DNA of 64,000 bases from Zingiber officinale. Lineage: Eukaryota > Streptophyta > Magnoliopsida > Zingiberales > Zingiberaceae. A program made the position numbers and the translations under genes. Position 1 is the stretch's first letter. Every line of letters starts with the position of its first letter. The notes beneath the pieces were generated by a model. The model saw only the letters and a list, made by a program, of their open reading frames with translations. It had not been told where the DNA came from and did no database searches. Below, one piece after another: positions 1 to 10,906 of this stretch. Location: the NCBI RefSeq assembly GCF_018446385.1, contig NC_056002.1:28010636-28074635 (forward strand). Direction: 5' to 3'.

Positions 1-87
1 TGCCTCCATCTGACCTTTCCAGTACCCGAAGTTGTCTCCGGTGAATAGCGGAGGGCGGGCAGTACTATAGCCTTCTTGAAGGGCCAT
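1..87 (-). CDS. Gag N-terminus of SIRE-like Copia element (partial)
   Basis: An ATG on the minus strand at 87-85 opens a frame that stays open to the window edge (29 codons). It begins MALQEGYSTARPP and continues LFTGDNFGYWKGQMEA. This is the usual start of a Copia gag polyprotein, where a short lead is followed by a Y-W-K core at the start of the gag/UBN2-type domain. Gag forms the virus-like particle that packages element RNA in the cytoplasm. The ATG is about 250 bases from the primer site, a normal leader length. The rest of the protein is outside the window, so integrity cannot be judged. Confidence 0.75.
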   Translation of the reverse strand, partial: MALQEGYSTARPPLFTGDNFGYWKGQMEA

Positions 88-339
88 TTCAGTTTTACCT
101 AAAGCGAAAAACAACCAAAAAAAATGTCCCAGGACTTGGTCCTGGCTTAGTAGTGCGGTAGGGAAAAAGAATGGATCACGAACTCGGGTGGTGTTGCACC
201 AATTCCGAGAAAAACCGATTCGAGGGAAAAAGAATTAGAATATAGCTATGAGGCTAAATTCTACTCGACTCCGAAAATAAAATAAAAATACCACGAAAAA
301 ATATTTTGAATGGTGGTTGCACCGATTCAAAATGACCCC

Positions 340-351
340 GCTCTGATACCA
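340..351 (-). other. Primer binding site (initiator Met tRNA)
   Basis: The plus strand reads GCTCTGATACCA, so the minus strand reads TGGTATCAGAGC, the standard complement of the plant initiator Met tRNA 3' end. It lies two bases inside the LTR edge, which fixes the element's orientation. Confidence 0.9.
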
Positions 352-353
352 AT

Positions 354-1491
354 TGATGGATCGAAAGCGCTAGAGGGGGGGTGAATAGCACTCGTGGCTA
401 TTTCGTTTTTCAAAATCGTAAAAGCTTGTTCAGAAATAACGCAGCGAAAAAGTAAATAAAGTAGACACGAAGGATTTACTTCGTTCGGAGCCTGTGATGA
501 CTCCTACTCGAAGGCCCGCAATCCTTGATCGCTTCCGGTGGGCCACAACTATAATTCGTAAAATCTATTACACGCTAAGTATAATTCAAGCAGAAAAGAA
601 TATTGTACCGACAATAAAAAGAATAAAGCTGAAGCTCCGAATTGTCGTTGCAGCACTTCTGAGTCGAGACGTTAGCAGCTTGTCGCACGGAGAATGCTTA
701 GAAGATTGTTGTTTTTGAAGCTGCACCTCAACCCTCTTTTTATATGAGGTTCCGGGCGCCTGAGACCTTTCCGGGCGCCTGGAGTGTGACGTGGCCAGCC
801 AACTAGGTTGCTCCACGTGGTGAAGTCGCGCAGGGGATAACATTTGGTCCCAGGCGCCCGGACCTCCGGGCGCGGGCGCCCGGATCCATCCCGGGCGCCC
901 GGACCTCCTTTTTCCAGGAGCCGCTTCTCCTGTAAAACAAGGTTAGTCCGAGCAATTCCATACCCTGCAAGACAATGTTAGAATCTGATAATTCATACGT
1001 GAAAAAGAGCTGACAATCTTTGGACTGTCCGAGCCTGACTTCGGATTCCCAACCGGAAACCCTAGGTCGACTCGACGCCTACTGTTCCCTCTACGGAGAA
1101 CGCATCCTCACCTACTCCACTCAGGAGATTTACCTGATGCCAGTCCGGTCGTCCAGACCGACTGGACTTTTCGCCTAGGGTTACCACCCCCTAGGACCTA
1201 AGGTTACCGCCCCTTAGGGTTTTTCTCCACCTAGGGTTACCGCCCCCTAGGACCTAAGGTTACCGCCCCTTAGGGTTTTCCTCCACCTAGGGTTACCGCC
1301 CCCTAGAACCTAAGGTTACCACCCCTTAGGGTTTTTCACCTGCCTAACCGCAGCTAGGACTTTCCTGAGACACTCATTCAAACATGTTAGATCACTCATT
1401 CAAACATGTTAGATCACACACTAACTTAACTTTGAATCCTTTGTCATTATCAAAACTAAGGTTCGATCGTCGGATGCTTCCCGCACCAACA
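354..1491 (-). repeat. 5' LTR of SIRE-like Copia element
   Basis: 1138 bp. On the plus strand it starts TGATGGATCG directly after the primer site and ends CCCGCACCAACA. It contains GC-rich direct repeats built on CGGGCGCCCGG (about 745-905) and a three-unit tandem repeat (1175-1342). No gene is supported inside it; open frames here are chance. Confidence 0.75.
1175..1342 (+). repeat. Tandem repeat, 3 x 56 bp, inside LTR
   Basis: Three near-identical units begin at 1175, 1231 and 1287. Each contains two versions of a CTAGGGTTACCGCCCC motif separated by GACCTAAG. It lies within the SIRE-like LTR and shows no coding signal. Confidence 0.85.
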
Positions 1492-1650
1492 GGTGGAAGT
1501 TGTGGGTTGTAAAGAAGGAGGAAGTTCAGGAGTAGCCAAGGAAACCTGTGAAGATGGATCAGGAGGTGTAAGGCCAACCGATGAAGGATCTTGCTCAATA
1601 GATATTTTAATAGGCCTATGAATGACTGATCTCCTGCAAGAGGTTCTTTT
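1492..1650 (-). pseudogene. Tat-like antisense gene copy a, 3' fragment
   Basis: This minus-strand segment encodes a Pro/Ser/Thr-rich stretch (for example PPDPSSQVSLATPELPPS). It joins in order to the fragment at 5917-7137 once element A (1651-5911 plus one CTTTT duplicate) is removed. It is the disordered middle region of the antisense protein; the coiled-coil end was lost where the SIRE-like element joins at 1491. Confidence 0.6.
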
Positions 1651-2663
1651 TGTTGGATCGCGGTGGCCGGGTAGAAGGGGGGGGGTTGAATAGCCTGTAA
1701 AAATAAAAAGCACAACCCTTCTTGACTTCTTAAACTAACACTTGTATATAAAGAGTAAGTAAATAAACCAAAAAGGACGAGGCTCACAATTTACTTGGTT
1801 ACAACCGGGGAGGTTGTTAATCCAAGACAGATGAAAAGCGTATTAACAAATCTCCTCTAGGCGGAGAAGCCTCTTACAGCGTTGACGTACAAAAAACAGA
1901 AGCTTAACTCTAAAAAGAAGCGCACAAGTGTCTGAAAATGAATTGCTTGGAATTGTTGAAAAGCTTCTGGACCAAGATTGTATTTATAGCCTTGGTCGGG
2001 GCACCCCGAAAGGGTTCCGGGCACCCTGGGGGGATAAAACTTTATCCCCCAACGTTCAGATCGCGATTGACGTGTTCTGGTCAAAAAGTCAACTCTGGGT
2101 GCCCGGAAGGGTTCCGGGCGCCCCGGATTGTTCAAGGCGCCCATTAGGGAAAAGTCAACCCCATTGACTTTTTCTAGCCTGGGTCTTCTGCTCCAGCTCC
2201 GTTTGCCTCAGACCGAGTCTTCCACTCGTTTGGGTGATTTCTACCATCCGAAATAGGGCTCACCCGAACCCAACTTCCGGTCTTCTCGAGTAGGCTTCCG
2301 CTCTGGCTTCTCGTCCCTCGGAATCGCCGTGTGCTTCCTTCTCATCTGCCAGAGTACTCATCCGCAGTCTTCGTCCCTCGGTTGCACCCTATGCCGACCT
2401 TCTCGCTAGTTGCGTCTCTTGCTCCTCGAGCAGTCTTCTGTTCTGGCTTCTCGTCCCTCAAAACCACCACACGCTTCCTTCTCGTCCGCCGGTGTACTCT
2501 TCCGCAGCGCCTCATCCCTTGGACGCACCATGTGCCATCCTTCTCGCTAGCTTCGTCTTCCACTCGACTACTTGTGCTCCTGCACACTTAGACACAAGGT
2601 TAAAAACATACAGGACCTAACTTACCTTGTTGATCACACCAAAACAACCTTGGAGTTCCAACA
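1651..2663 (-). repeat. 3' LTR of element A
   Basis: 1013 bp; the plus strand begins TGTTGGATCGCGG and ends GGAGTTCCAACA. It aligns along its length with 4922-5911. On the minus strand a TATAAATA box lies at 1988-1981 inside an imperfect inverted repeat. The flanking AATCTCTCCCTTTTT at 2662-2676 is the polypurine tract read on the plus strand. Confidence 0.85.
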
Positions 2664-3427
2664 ATCTCTCCCTTTTTGATGTGAGCAACCCAAGTTAAGA
2701 TAGGGTAAATAGACATAAAAAAATAAACTAACTATTCTTGCAATAAAGTGCAAAAAGATAGAAAAGTTAAATTTTGGTCTACCTCCCCCTAGACTTATAC
2801 TTTTCCTTCTCCCCCTTTGATCACATAAAAAAATGGGGTTTCGAAAAAAATCTAAGGGTTAAAAAAAATTTCTAACTTTCTTAACAAAAATTCTAAGTTA
2901 AATAAATTCTAAATTAGAGAATTTGCAATAATTTTTAGCAAAAAATATTCTAAGTTAAACAAATTCTAAGTAAAACTTTAGGTAAAAAGAAAATTTTTTT
3001 AGGAAAAACTCTAAGTAAAAATTTCTAAGTACAGCTTTAAGTAAGAGAATTTAAAAAAATCCTAGCTTAGGAAATTTTGTGAAAATATTTTTGAAAATTT
3101 TTTCTAAGAAAAGATTTTAAGTAGAAATTTCTAATTTCAGAAAAACTTTTAACTTTTAAGTAAAAGTTTTACGCACAAACAAAAAAAATAATTTCTAAGT
3201 AAAAAAATATTTAAAAGACTTTTTAAAGCATTATTAAGTTTTCACCTTAATGCTTTTATCATAAAGTTAATTAAACATTTTATTTCAATATTTTGTCTTC
3301 CAGGTCATGGCGAAGCACTAGACCTTCTTGGTTATTGGAGCAACAACCACTTCCTTAGACAAAGTCTCATAAAGAAACTCACTGTTTAATTTTCTCATTG
3401 AAAGCTCTAAATCTACTTAGTTCAAGT
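2664..3427. other. AT-rich 3' untranslated interior of element A
   Basis: Very A/T-rich sequence made of repeated variants of TTCTAAGTAAAA. The same kind of sequence sits at the same place in elements B and D. No gene seen. Confidence 0.7.
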
Positions 3428-4864
3428 TCAAGTCAGACAAGACTTTGGAACCCAATATAGGTTCCAGCTTACTGGATTGACTAAAAATTTCTTAGGGACA
3501 TACCTTTTTGAAATGTTCCTAATTTGTCCCTTATGATATCTAAAATACCAATTTAAATTGTTATATTTTTTAACATTGATTTTAGATGAGCATGCATAGT
3601 TTTTCAAGTCATCATTTTCTTCTTTTAATTTTTCATCTTCTAACTTAATTCTGACGAATACTTCTATTGGGCAAGATTTAGCTAATATTATTTTTAAATT
3701 CTTAATTTCTTTTTCTAACTTGTAGCAATCATTTGTTAACAGTTTAACGAGCTTAAACAATTTATCAGGAGGAAGAGATCGTACCTGACTTACCTTGTCG
3801 ATCTCGTTGTCTGTGTCTCCCCCTAAACTGTTGCTTTCTTTCGACGTAGCTCCCCCTTCATCGATGCTCTCGATACTCATTTCGGAAGAGCTTGAATCGC
3901 AATCGTCGTCCTGATGACTCACCATTAGTGCAAGCCCGGAGAACGCCTCAACTTCCGATTCGGACGACGTATCATCCCACGTCGCCTTTAGGGTCTTGCG
4001 CTTTTGGACAGGCTTCTTACCTTTATCCTTGTCCTTGTTCTTTAGCTTGGGACAGTTGTCCTTGATGCGCCTTTCTTCGTCGCAGTGGTAGCAGCGGATG
4101 GTCCTTTTCTTTTTCCCCTGCGGATAGTTAGATTTCCTAGATTTACAAAGATTCTTAAACCGTCTTACCATCATTACCATTTCCTCGTTGTCAAGAGAAG
4201 ACTCCGACTCAGGTTCGTCTCTCGATGCTTTGAGGGCGACATTGTTCTTGGGCTCCTTCGTACCTGCACATCTTGATTCGTGCACTTCAAATGTAGAAAA
4301 GAATTCTTCTAATGAAATTTTTTCTAAGTCTTTCGAAATGTAAAAGGCATCTACTAGTGACGCCCATTTTGAATTTCTCGGAAAAGAATTTAACGCGTAC
4401 CTGAGTGAATCTCGGTTACTTACCTTTTCTCTGAGATTCGAAAGTCCGGTGATGGTTTCTTTAATTCTCGAGTGCAGATGTGCAACTGTCTCATCTTCCC
4501 CAAGTCACAGGCTGGTGAGATGATTGCGAAGTAGATCTCGTCTAGCGAGCTTAGCTTCAGACGTCCCTTCGTGCAGCTCGAGGAACTTCTCCCAAAGTTC
4601 CTTCGCGGAGTTGTAGTTGCCGATTCGGTTGACTTCTTGTGGCGGAATAACGCTTAGCAGATGGTATTATGCTTTTCCGTTCGTCACGTAGTCGGCCTGC
4701 TCCTTTTTCGTCCATTGGTATTTTTCTTTGCCCTCTGGAGCTACAAAACCAAATTCCATTATTAGAATTAACTCAAAATCTATTGTAAAGAGTACCTGCA
4801 TTCGCTTTTTCAAGGTAGCGAAATCCCCTTGGAACTTTGGTGGGTAGATGCTTGGTCTAGCCAT
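3428..4864 (-). pseudogene. Gag-like gene of element A, broken
   Basis: The ATG at 4864 lies about 55 bases inside the primer site. The frame begins MARPSIYPPKFQGDF and runs in one frame to 3428, about 478 codons. It has in-frame stops at about 4669-4667 (TAA) and 4507-4505 (TGA). The N-terminal half is a Copia-type gag (UBN2-like) region. It is followed by a basic stretch and a zinc-knuckle position (about 4115-4075) reading CYHCDEERRIKDNC, where the Gly-His of a CCHC knuckle is replaced by Arg-Arg. An acidic Ser-rich region and a Lys/Glu-rich helical region (KLEKEIKNLK) follow. Elements B, C and D carry relatives. The broken knuckle and the stops make it non-functional as read. Confidence 0.8.
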
Positions 4865-4921
4865 TATCTTTGCTTCAATTGGCGGTTAATCCTCCTGAAG
4901 TGCTTTTGCTCTGATACCACT

Positions 4922-5911
4922 TATTGGTTCGCAGCGGCTGGCTAGAAGAGGGGTTGAATAGCCTGCAAAAACAAAAAGCACAACCCTTCTCGACTTCTTA
5001 AACTAACACTTGCATATAAAGAGTAAGTAAATAAAACAGAAAGGATGAGGCTCACAATTTACTTAGTTACAACCGGGGAGGTTGTTAATCCAAGGCAGAT
5101 GAAAAGCGTACTAACAAATCTCCTCTAGGCGGAGAAGCCTCTTACAGTGTTGACGTACAAAAAATAGAAGCTTAACTCTAAAAAGAAGCGCACAAGTGTC
5201 TGAAATGAATTGCTTGGAATTGTTGAAAAGCTTCTGGACCAAGGCTGTATTTATAGCCTTGGTCGAGGCACCCCGAAGGGGTTCCGGGTGCTCTGGGGGA
5301 ATAAAACTTTATCCCCCAATGTTCAGATCGTGATTGACGCGTTCTGGTCAAAAAGTCAATTCCGGGTGTCTGGAAGGGTTTCGGACGCCCTGGAGGGAAA
5401 AGTCAACCCTGTTGACTTTTTCTAGCCCGGGTCTTCTGCTCCGGCTCCGTTTGCCTTAGACCGAGTCTTCCGCTCGCTTGGGTGATCTCTAACATTCGGA
5501 ATAGGGTTCACCCGAACCCAACTTTCGGTCTTCTCGAGCAGGCTTCCGCTCCAACTTCTCATCCCTCGGAATTACCGCGTGCTTCCTTCTCGTCCGCTAG
5601 CGTACTCATCCGCAGTCTTCGTCCCTCGGTCACACCTCGTGCCGACCTTCTCGCTAGCTATGTTTCTTGCTCCTCGAGCAGTCTTCTGCTCCGGCTTCTC
5701 GTCCCTCGGAACCACCGCACGCTTCCTTCTCGTCCGCCGGTGTAGTCTTCCGCAGCGCCTCGTCCCACGGACGCACCACGTGCCGTCCTTCTCGCTAGCT
5801 GCGTCTTCCGTTCGACTACATGTGTTCCTGCACACTTAGACACAAGGTTAAAAACACACAGGACCTAACTTAACTTATTGATCACACCAAAACAACCTTG
5901 GGGTTCTAACA
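4922..5911 (-). repeat. 5' LTR of element A
   Basis: 990 bp. The first bases are TATTGG, a one-base change from the family TGTTGG; it ends GGGTTCTAACA. A minus-strand TATAAATA box lies at 5255-5248. The two LTRs of this element differ by many scattered substitutions and small indels, so the insertion is not very recent. Confidence 0.85.
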
Positions 5912-5916
5912 CTTTT

Positions 5917-7137
5917 GGCACGGGGCCTGATAGGAGAAGAGGTTATAGCCTGAAGAAGGGGTGACGGAGCCACAGGGACAGTTGGTGTCGCCTCAAGTGA
6001 AGGAACAACTAGAGGAATAGTATGAGATATAGGAATGAGAAGTCCTGGTCTCATCATATTGAGTGTAGAATTGGAAGGAGCATGTGTATGTGGTGCAGGT
6101 TCCTTACCTCTAGTATAGGAGATTTTGGAGGGAGTAATAGGAAGCTGCTTAAAAATAGCTATGGTAGAGGCAAGTGGGCATGAGGATGAGGTACGAGGTT
6201 TTTATGCTTCACAACGAAGGCATCTTCCTGTTCTGATGAGCTTAAAGATTCCCTAGGTTGCTCAGATGGAGGTAATAAACCAAGAGAAGAAGAAGGGTGA
6301 TTGAGATGACGATCCCTTAATAAGTCTTCCCCTATTCCAGTCAAGACTACTCTCATTATGCAAGTGTTCTTGTACATGAAAGCGGGAAGGATAGCATCGG
6401 CTAGAGAAAAGAGAAATTCATGTTAGGAACAATATGAAAATGATCAAAAATATATAGAAGAAGAATAATCTTACCAAAGGGAATGTCCAAGGCTGTGTCG
6501 GCTGGGCTAAGACCAAAGGAAAATAATAAACCTTCTGCGATTAAGGCAGACAGGTTAAACTTTGCGCCTTTCCATTTTCCTATGAAAGAACAAAGGACGG
6601 GATCTTCAGAAATATCGCCTAATTGGGGAATAAGGGAAGGTTTCGATGCCAGGTTATTGGATATGGTGGAGGAGAAGGAAGATGCATAAAAAAGAAATTG
6701 TCTCGTCATTCTCCTTGAGGTGGAATTCTATGAAATAAAGTGATTTTAGGGTGTGACTGAAACTTAAATAAGCTATCTTCCACTTGACGAGGAATGAAGA
6801 AATGATGAAATAGACGAGGAGATAAAAGAAAGTCAAGTAAGCGAGAAATGACAACAAAACCAACCATAATAGAGAATGATTGGAGGATGAATTGATGCAA
6901 GGGAAGATCAAAGTATCAACTAACATCAACAAAAAAGGGATGAATAGAAAACCTAAAACCAGATAGGACCTATTCCCAGAATATCGCCATGCTATCTGGA
7001 GGAGGCAGGTGAGGACGATCCTTTGAAATAGGAACGACTAGGTATGGAGGAAAACCATAGTTCCATTGAAGTTCATAGGACTTTTGTACAGTAAATCTGG
7101 AAGAACATTGAGTATACCATTCATCGGAGGTCAACAT
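5917..7137 (-). pseudogene. Tat-like antisense gene copy a, 5' part
   Basis: The minus-strand ATG at 7137 opens a frame (MLTSDEWYTQ...) that covers a Transposase_28-like domain (Pfam name: putative gypsy type transposon). Visible hallmarks are an FRF-hydrophobic-HPFF-V core, a second block near 6830-6720, and FGLSP at about 6515. Exon 1 ends at 6475; a 74-bp intron (6474-6401, GTAAG..TCTAG) follows in phase 1. Exon 2 then runs into the Pro/Ser-rich region up to element A and resumes at 1650. Several stops and frame breaks lie between the blocks, so this is a relic. Its biochemical function is unknown. Confidence 0.65.
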
Positions 7138-7527
7138 TGTTAGCAGGCTGAATTAGTAGGAACAAAAAGGAAAGCTTGCGGAAGGCGAAGAATAAGAAAT
7201 AGGCAAATTGGAGGAAGAAGACAAAGTATTAGAGATTTTCCTCTTTTTTCTCTTTAGAAGCCTTAGCAAGGTATCGAAAAGGGTGTTCTAAGTAGGAACG
7301 TTAGATCAGGTAAGTGGGGTCAAAAGGGAACCATTGGATGGAGTGATAAGACTACGAATATAATGAGATGGGTACACTTCAGATGTCATGGACACACGTG
7401 TCACCAATAGGAAAATAGTATTGGTAACCGACACAAAAGATTATGTTCCCAAGATATTAGAGCTATTACCAAGGTTAAACTTAAAAGTTCCAAGATCCCA
7501 AGAAAGACCAAATATTTATGACATAAA

Positions 7528-7614
<87 letters not shown>

Positions 7615-8106
7615 CGGCCAGCCATTATTAGCTGATTGAGTCTTAAGGCTAGTTTAAAATATATGTATATATATATGTATAAACTTGACCAGCCATTAAG
7701 GACCGGGCGAGTATTAAATTCGAGCGAGAGTAAATACAGAATTAAGCAAATCTGATTGGCTGGTAAAAGGTGGGCAGAGGTTATTATCGAGGAATAATAA
7801 GTATGGATTAAAATTAGGATAATTTGTCTGTAGAAGACTAATGAATAATAAACTTAAAGACAATGGAACAAATTCAAGCGAATGTTAAAACCTAAATGAA
7901 TGCCAATTCTGATAACAAAAACAAATATTAACTCAATCCTTCAGTAATAAAATCAAATCAACATAACTTCATCTAAGTATACAAATTTCCAAATACTTAA
8001 TGGATGAGGATAAAAATAAATCAAGCAAATATCTAAAACATCATAAAAAAGGGACAACGGTTAAAATTGTTAAAAAAGATCCTGCATTATAAAGATAAGT
8101 TGGAGA
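7138..8106. other. Spacer between antisense gene copies a and b
   Basis: The left part (7138-7380) looks like the CT-rich leader of copy a read on the minus strand. The rest is AT-rich 3' sequence of copy b and includes the microsatellite at 7533-7610. A TGGCCAGCCATT..GACCAGCCATT pair brackets the microsatellite. I see no gene and no convincing LTR edge. Confidence 0.5.
7533..7610. repeat. (TA)39 microsatellite
   Basis: An uninterrupted run of TA dinucleotides, 78 bp. Frames crossing it give alternating Tyr-Ile and are not genes. Confidence 0.98.
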
Positions 8107-8810
8107 TTAGATCAGTTTGGGAAACAAATCAGGAGGTCGAGTCTTAAGTAATCTCCTACGATCAAGGAAATTAGCTGGAGGGTCAGAAATTAAATATTCC
8201 TTTTCTTTTAGTTGCTCTATAGCCCCTCAACCCCATGATTGAAAGCCTTGACGATGGAAGCAGTGATAAGAGCATTGAATTTGGGAGATTCAAGAAGTAT
8301 TCTTTTCCTTTTTTTGAATCGATCATCTTCACCTGCTTGATAGTTTGCTAGATTATCTTGAGAAGCTTTCAGTTTAGTCTCCTTAGAAGAGATGTTTGCT
8401 TGGGCCTGAGTTAAGGATGAATGCAGAGATGCTAGTTCAGAGTCCTTAGATTACAAATCAGAGACTTTAATAGTCAATTCTAAAGCATGAGCATCCTTCA
8501 GCGCTTGCAACTGAGATGATAATTAAACATTCTTTGTGGTAAAATTATCTAGTTTTGATGTCAGCTCAGCGTGAAGATTGATCTCTAATTTAACTTGAGA
8601 CTCGAAGTTTTCTACAGAGGTTCTCCATTGATTTAGGTTTTTAGACTCTACCTCAAGTAGTTTGCGAGTCTCTTGTAACTATGTGGACAACTCAGATATC
8701 TCTCTAGAGGCTTAAGAAGAAGATGTTTCAGGGGCATGCTACCTCAATGTATCATTCACTCGAGCCAAGTCATATAGTTGATGGGCCACACTCATATTAG
8801 TGGCCCAGCA

Positions 8811-8876
8811 CTGTAGAATGAAAAAGTATTACTAAAGTACATTAGTGAGAAAATAATTGAATGAAGAGCATTTTAC
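8811..8876 (-). other. Intron 2 of antisense gene copy b
   Basis: Donor AAG|GTAAAATGC and acceptor TTCTACAG|TGC on the minus strand, phase 0. It joins FEETK to CWATNMSVAHQL. Copy c has a matching phase 0 intron at 50335-50273. Confidence 0.7.
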
Positions 8877-9568
8877 CTTAGTTTCCTCGAAAGATAATTT
8901 ATTGGTCAACTCAGCGGCAGTGAGCTTTTCAAGTTGTTGGCGAGTCTCTACCCAAATTGTTGTTAAAGATCCTCCCAATAATATTGAAAGGGTGGAAGAA
9001 GGCGTGGATGAGGATGATAAATAAGTGTGAAATGAGGGAGGAGAGAAGAGAAGAAAAGGAGGATCCTGAGTTTCTTGGAGGGGTAGAGGAATTTGTTCTG
9101 GGAAAGCCATGATAAACTCAAAATCCGAGCTAGTGCTATAAATTAGGGGGTCTTCCTGTGGCTGGATAAATGGGGAAGCGAGAATAGGATATAAGGAAGA
9201 TAAGGTGGGTTCAGGAGAAGCGGTTTGAACATCTCCTTGGACTGCATCTTCAGGGATAAAAGTAGCCCTTTTCTTGGGGAGGGGTGTTAAGGTTAATCTG
9301 TGTCCAAGGCATTTTCTCGTAGGAATAGCTTCTAGCATTTGCTCTGGTATTTCCAAAGGGGTGTCCTCTAATAATGGAGGTGAATTTGTAGGAGTTTCCT
9401 TGGGAATGGTTTGAGAACTAAAAGCGGTCGCAGGTTGGATGGAGGGTTCAGGCAAAGGAACAGTAGAAGGTTCTTCTTACTCTACATTAAGTTCTTGTTC
9501 CTTGGTCGATAATGCCTCCTCTTCCAAGCTGATTTCCTTGTCAACTAGAGCTTCAATGACAGCATCCA

Positions 9569-9631
9569 CTACAACAAATAAAAGAATATTTTAGTTAGTA
9601 AAAGAGTAATGGTTAAAATGTCAGAACTTAC
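9569..9631 (-). other. Intron 1 of antisense gene copy b
   Basis: The minus strand has donor GGTAAGTTC and acceptor TTTGTTGTAG. The exon before it ends LQCSF plus one base and the exon after opens the codons V-D-A-V, so the intron is phase 1. Copies a (6474-6401) and c (51111-51052) have an intron at the same place. Confidence 0.75.
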
Positions 9632-10312
9632 CAAAGGAACATTGTAATCTCTTTTGAATAGGGCTCAGGCCAAAAAGGTATAGAAGATCACTATATATCT
9701 ATTTATGAATATAAAAGTGGTGACCAAGTAATTTGTTGAAATAATCAGAGAAGACCAGTTGTTGATGAAATTCTTTTATATTAGGAGGAGGGGGGAAAGA
9801 AGATTGTCATGAGGTAGACCATGCAACAGGTCTAGGAAATTTTATGAAGAAGAAGCATGATTTCCAACCCTAGTTAGATGAAGGCATGTCTTCAAAGAAC
9901 ACCATCTTGGGATGGGATTGAAAAAAAGAATACTCTCGGCTTAGATTTTTTAGGGTAGGAGAACAAGAAGAAAATTTTGAGGAGTAGGAGGGATACTAAA
10001 AAGGCGAAATAACATGTATAGCCCACATAGATATCAAAAAGAATTTGGTGCAAATTATTGTAAAGGAATACCAAAATACTGGCTTATCTCCATTAAGAAT
10101 GGAGGAATAGGGAAGCGTAAACCTGTTACTAATTGATCCTTGAAGAAGGTAACATAGTTATTAGGAGAGAGATGGGGATAAGCATCAAGCGGCGGGACCT
10201 TGATACCATACTCTTTAGGGATTTCATACTGAGAATGAATGGAAATTTGATCGGCGATACTAAAAGAGGAATGGATCTGAGTGTACCAAGGAACTAGTGA
10301 CTCCTCAGCCAT

Positions 10313-10906
10313 GGCGAAAAATAGAAACACTTAAGGGATAGGCGACTTACTAGGTCTTTAAGGAAGGGAGGTAGCAGAAGAAGGTCAAGGAAGATAAGGA
10401 AGCACGGAGTATTGGAGAAAGTCGAAAAAGAGAATCGCCAAAGAGTGAGTTGAGGAAGACGAAGAGTAAAGAAATGAAAAAAGATTTAGGGTCGTATAAG
10501 GATCGTCGTTAAATTGAAATGGCTTGTGATAGGAGAAACGTTGATTTGCTAATAAGAATGTGATGGGACATTGATAAAGAAGCATGTTAAACATTGTTTC
10601 AAGAAATAGGAAAAAATGCTACGTGGCGCTCACCTATAAAGAGACATTTATGATAGACAAAATAGACCAAATCATATGTTGAGACGTCATATCTTCGAGC
10701 GCCTCTAACATTCTCTTTCCATTGAAGAACCAATTACTAATGAAGCAATTTTGAAAAACCATGTAACTCTCAAGATATGGTTAAAAGAGAAGAAAAAAGA
10801 AAGCATAGAATAATGAGTTATATGAATAGAGCAAACAAACAAAATTGAGACTCATGTCTAGTCAGTCGGTCATACCTCCTTTGACAAGACTTGAAGGGGA
10901 GGCTAG
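10313..10906. other. Leader of antisense gene b and polypurine tract of the Tat-like element
   Basis: Read on the minus strand, 10313-10560 is CT-rich, like a plant 5' leader, upstream of the ATG at 10312. Read on the plus strand, the stretch ends in a purine tract TTGAAGGGGAGG (10891-10902) followed by the LTR start TGATATGAG at 10907. The two signals lie on opposite strands, as expected for an antisense gene placed just before the 3' LTR. Confidence 0.5.

Larger units (their letters stand above)
1..1491 (-). mobile_element. SIRE-like Copia retrotransposon, 5' end only
   Basis: This is the 5' end of a minus-strand LTR retrotransposon whose body runs off the left edge. Reading leftward from 1491 there is an LTR with TG..CA ends, a primer site matching the initiator Met tRNA, a short leader, and the first codons of gag. 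The sequence right of 1491 is not a polypurine tract but the interior of a Tat-like antisense gene, so 1491 is the outer insertion boundary. The target duplication cannot be checked because the other end is outside the window. The Copia/SIRE assignment rests on the gag N-terminus and the LTR style; the lineage is an inference. Confidence 0.75.
1651..5911 (-). mobile_element. Gag-only LTR retrotransposon A (TR-GAG type)
   Basis: Complete element of 4261 bp with 5-bp duplicates CTTTT at 1646-1650 and 5912-5916. It has two LTRs (1651-2663 and 4922-5911), a Met-tRNA primer site at 4908-4919 and a polypurine tract whose plus-strand complement is 2664-2677. The 2.26-kb interior encodes a gag-like protein only: no protease, integrase, reverse transcriptase or RNase H motif is visible. 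This is the layout known in plants as TR-GAG. It inserted into the antisense gene of the neighbouring Tat-like element. Movement must have depended on enzymes from another Copia element (inference). Confidence 0.85.
8107..10312 (-). pseudogene. Tat-like antisense gene copy b (three exons)
   Basis: Start ATG at 10312 (MAEESLVPWYTQ). Exon 1 (10312-9632) covers the Transposase_28-like domain, with YVTFFKDQLVTGLRFPIPPF near 10150 and FGLSP near 9672. Intron 1 is 9631-9569 (63 bp, GTAAG..TTGTAG, phase 1). Exon 2 (9568-8877) encodes a Pro/Ser/Thr-rich low-complexity region. Intron 2 is 8876-8811 (66 bp, GTAAAA..CTACAG, phase 0). Exon 3 (8810-8107) encodes a long heptad-like coiled coil and ends PPDLFPKLI-stop. 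Exon 1 has frame breaks, and exon 3 has several stops (for example around 8718 and 8450), so it is dead. Both introns match copy c in position and phase. It may be a gag-like or nucleic-acid-associated protein, but that is unproven. Confidence 0.7.

Noticed and set aside
2331..2591. Frames in the LTRs of the gag-only family (also 5572-5839, 42425-42838, 46158-46664, 47452-48080)
   Set aside because: They recur only because the LTRs recur, are open on both strands, and have CT-rich low-complexity translations.
7388..7639. Open frames on both strands through the TA microsatellite
   Set aside because: They encode only Tyr-Ile repeats plus random flanks; this is a simple repeat.
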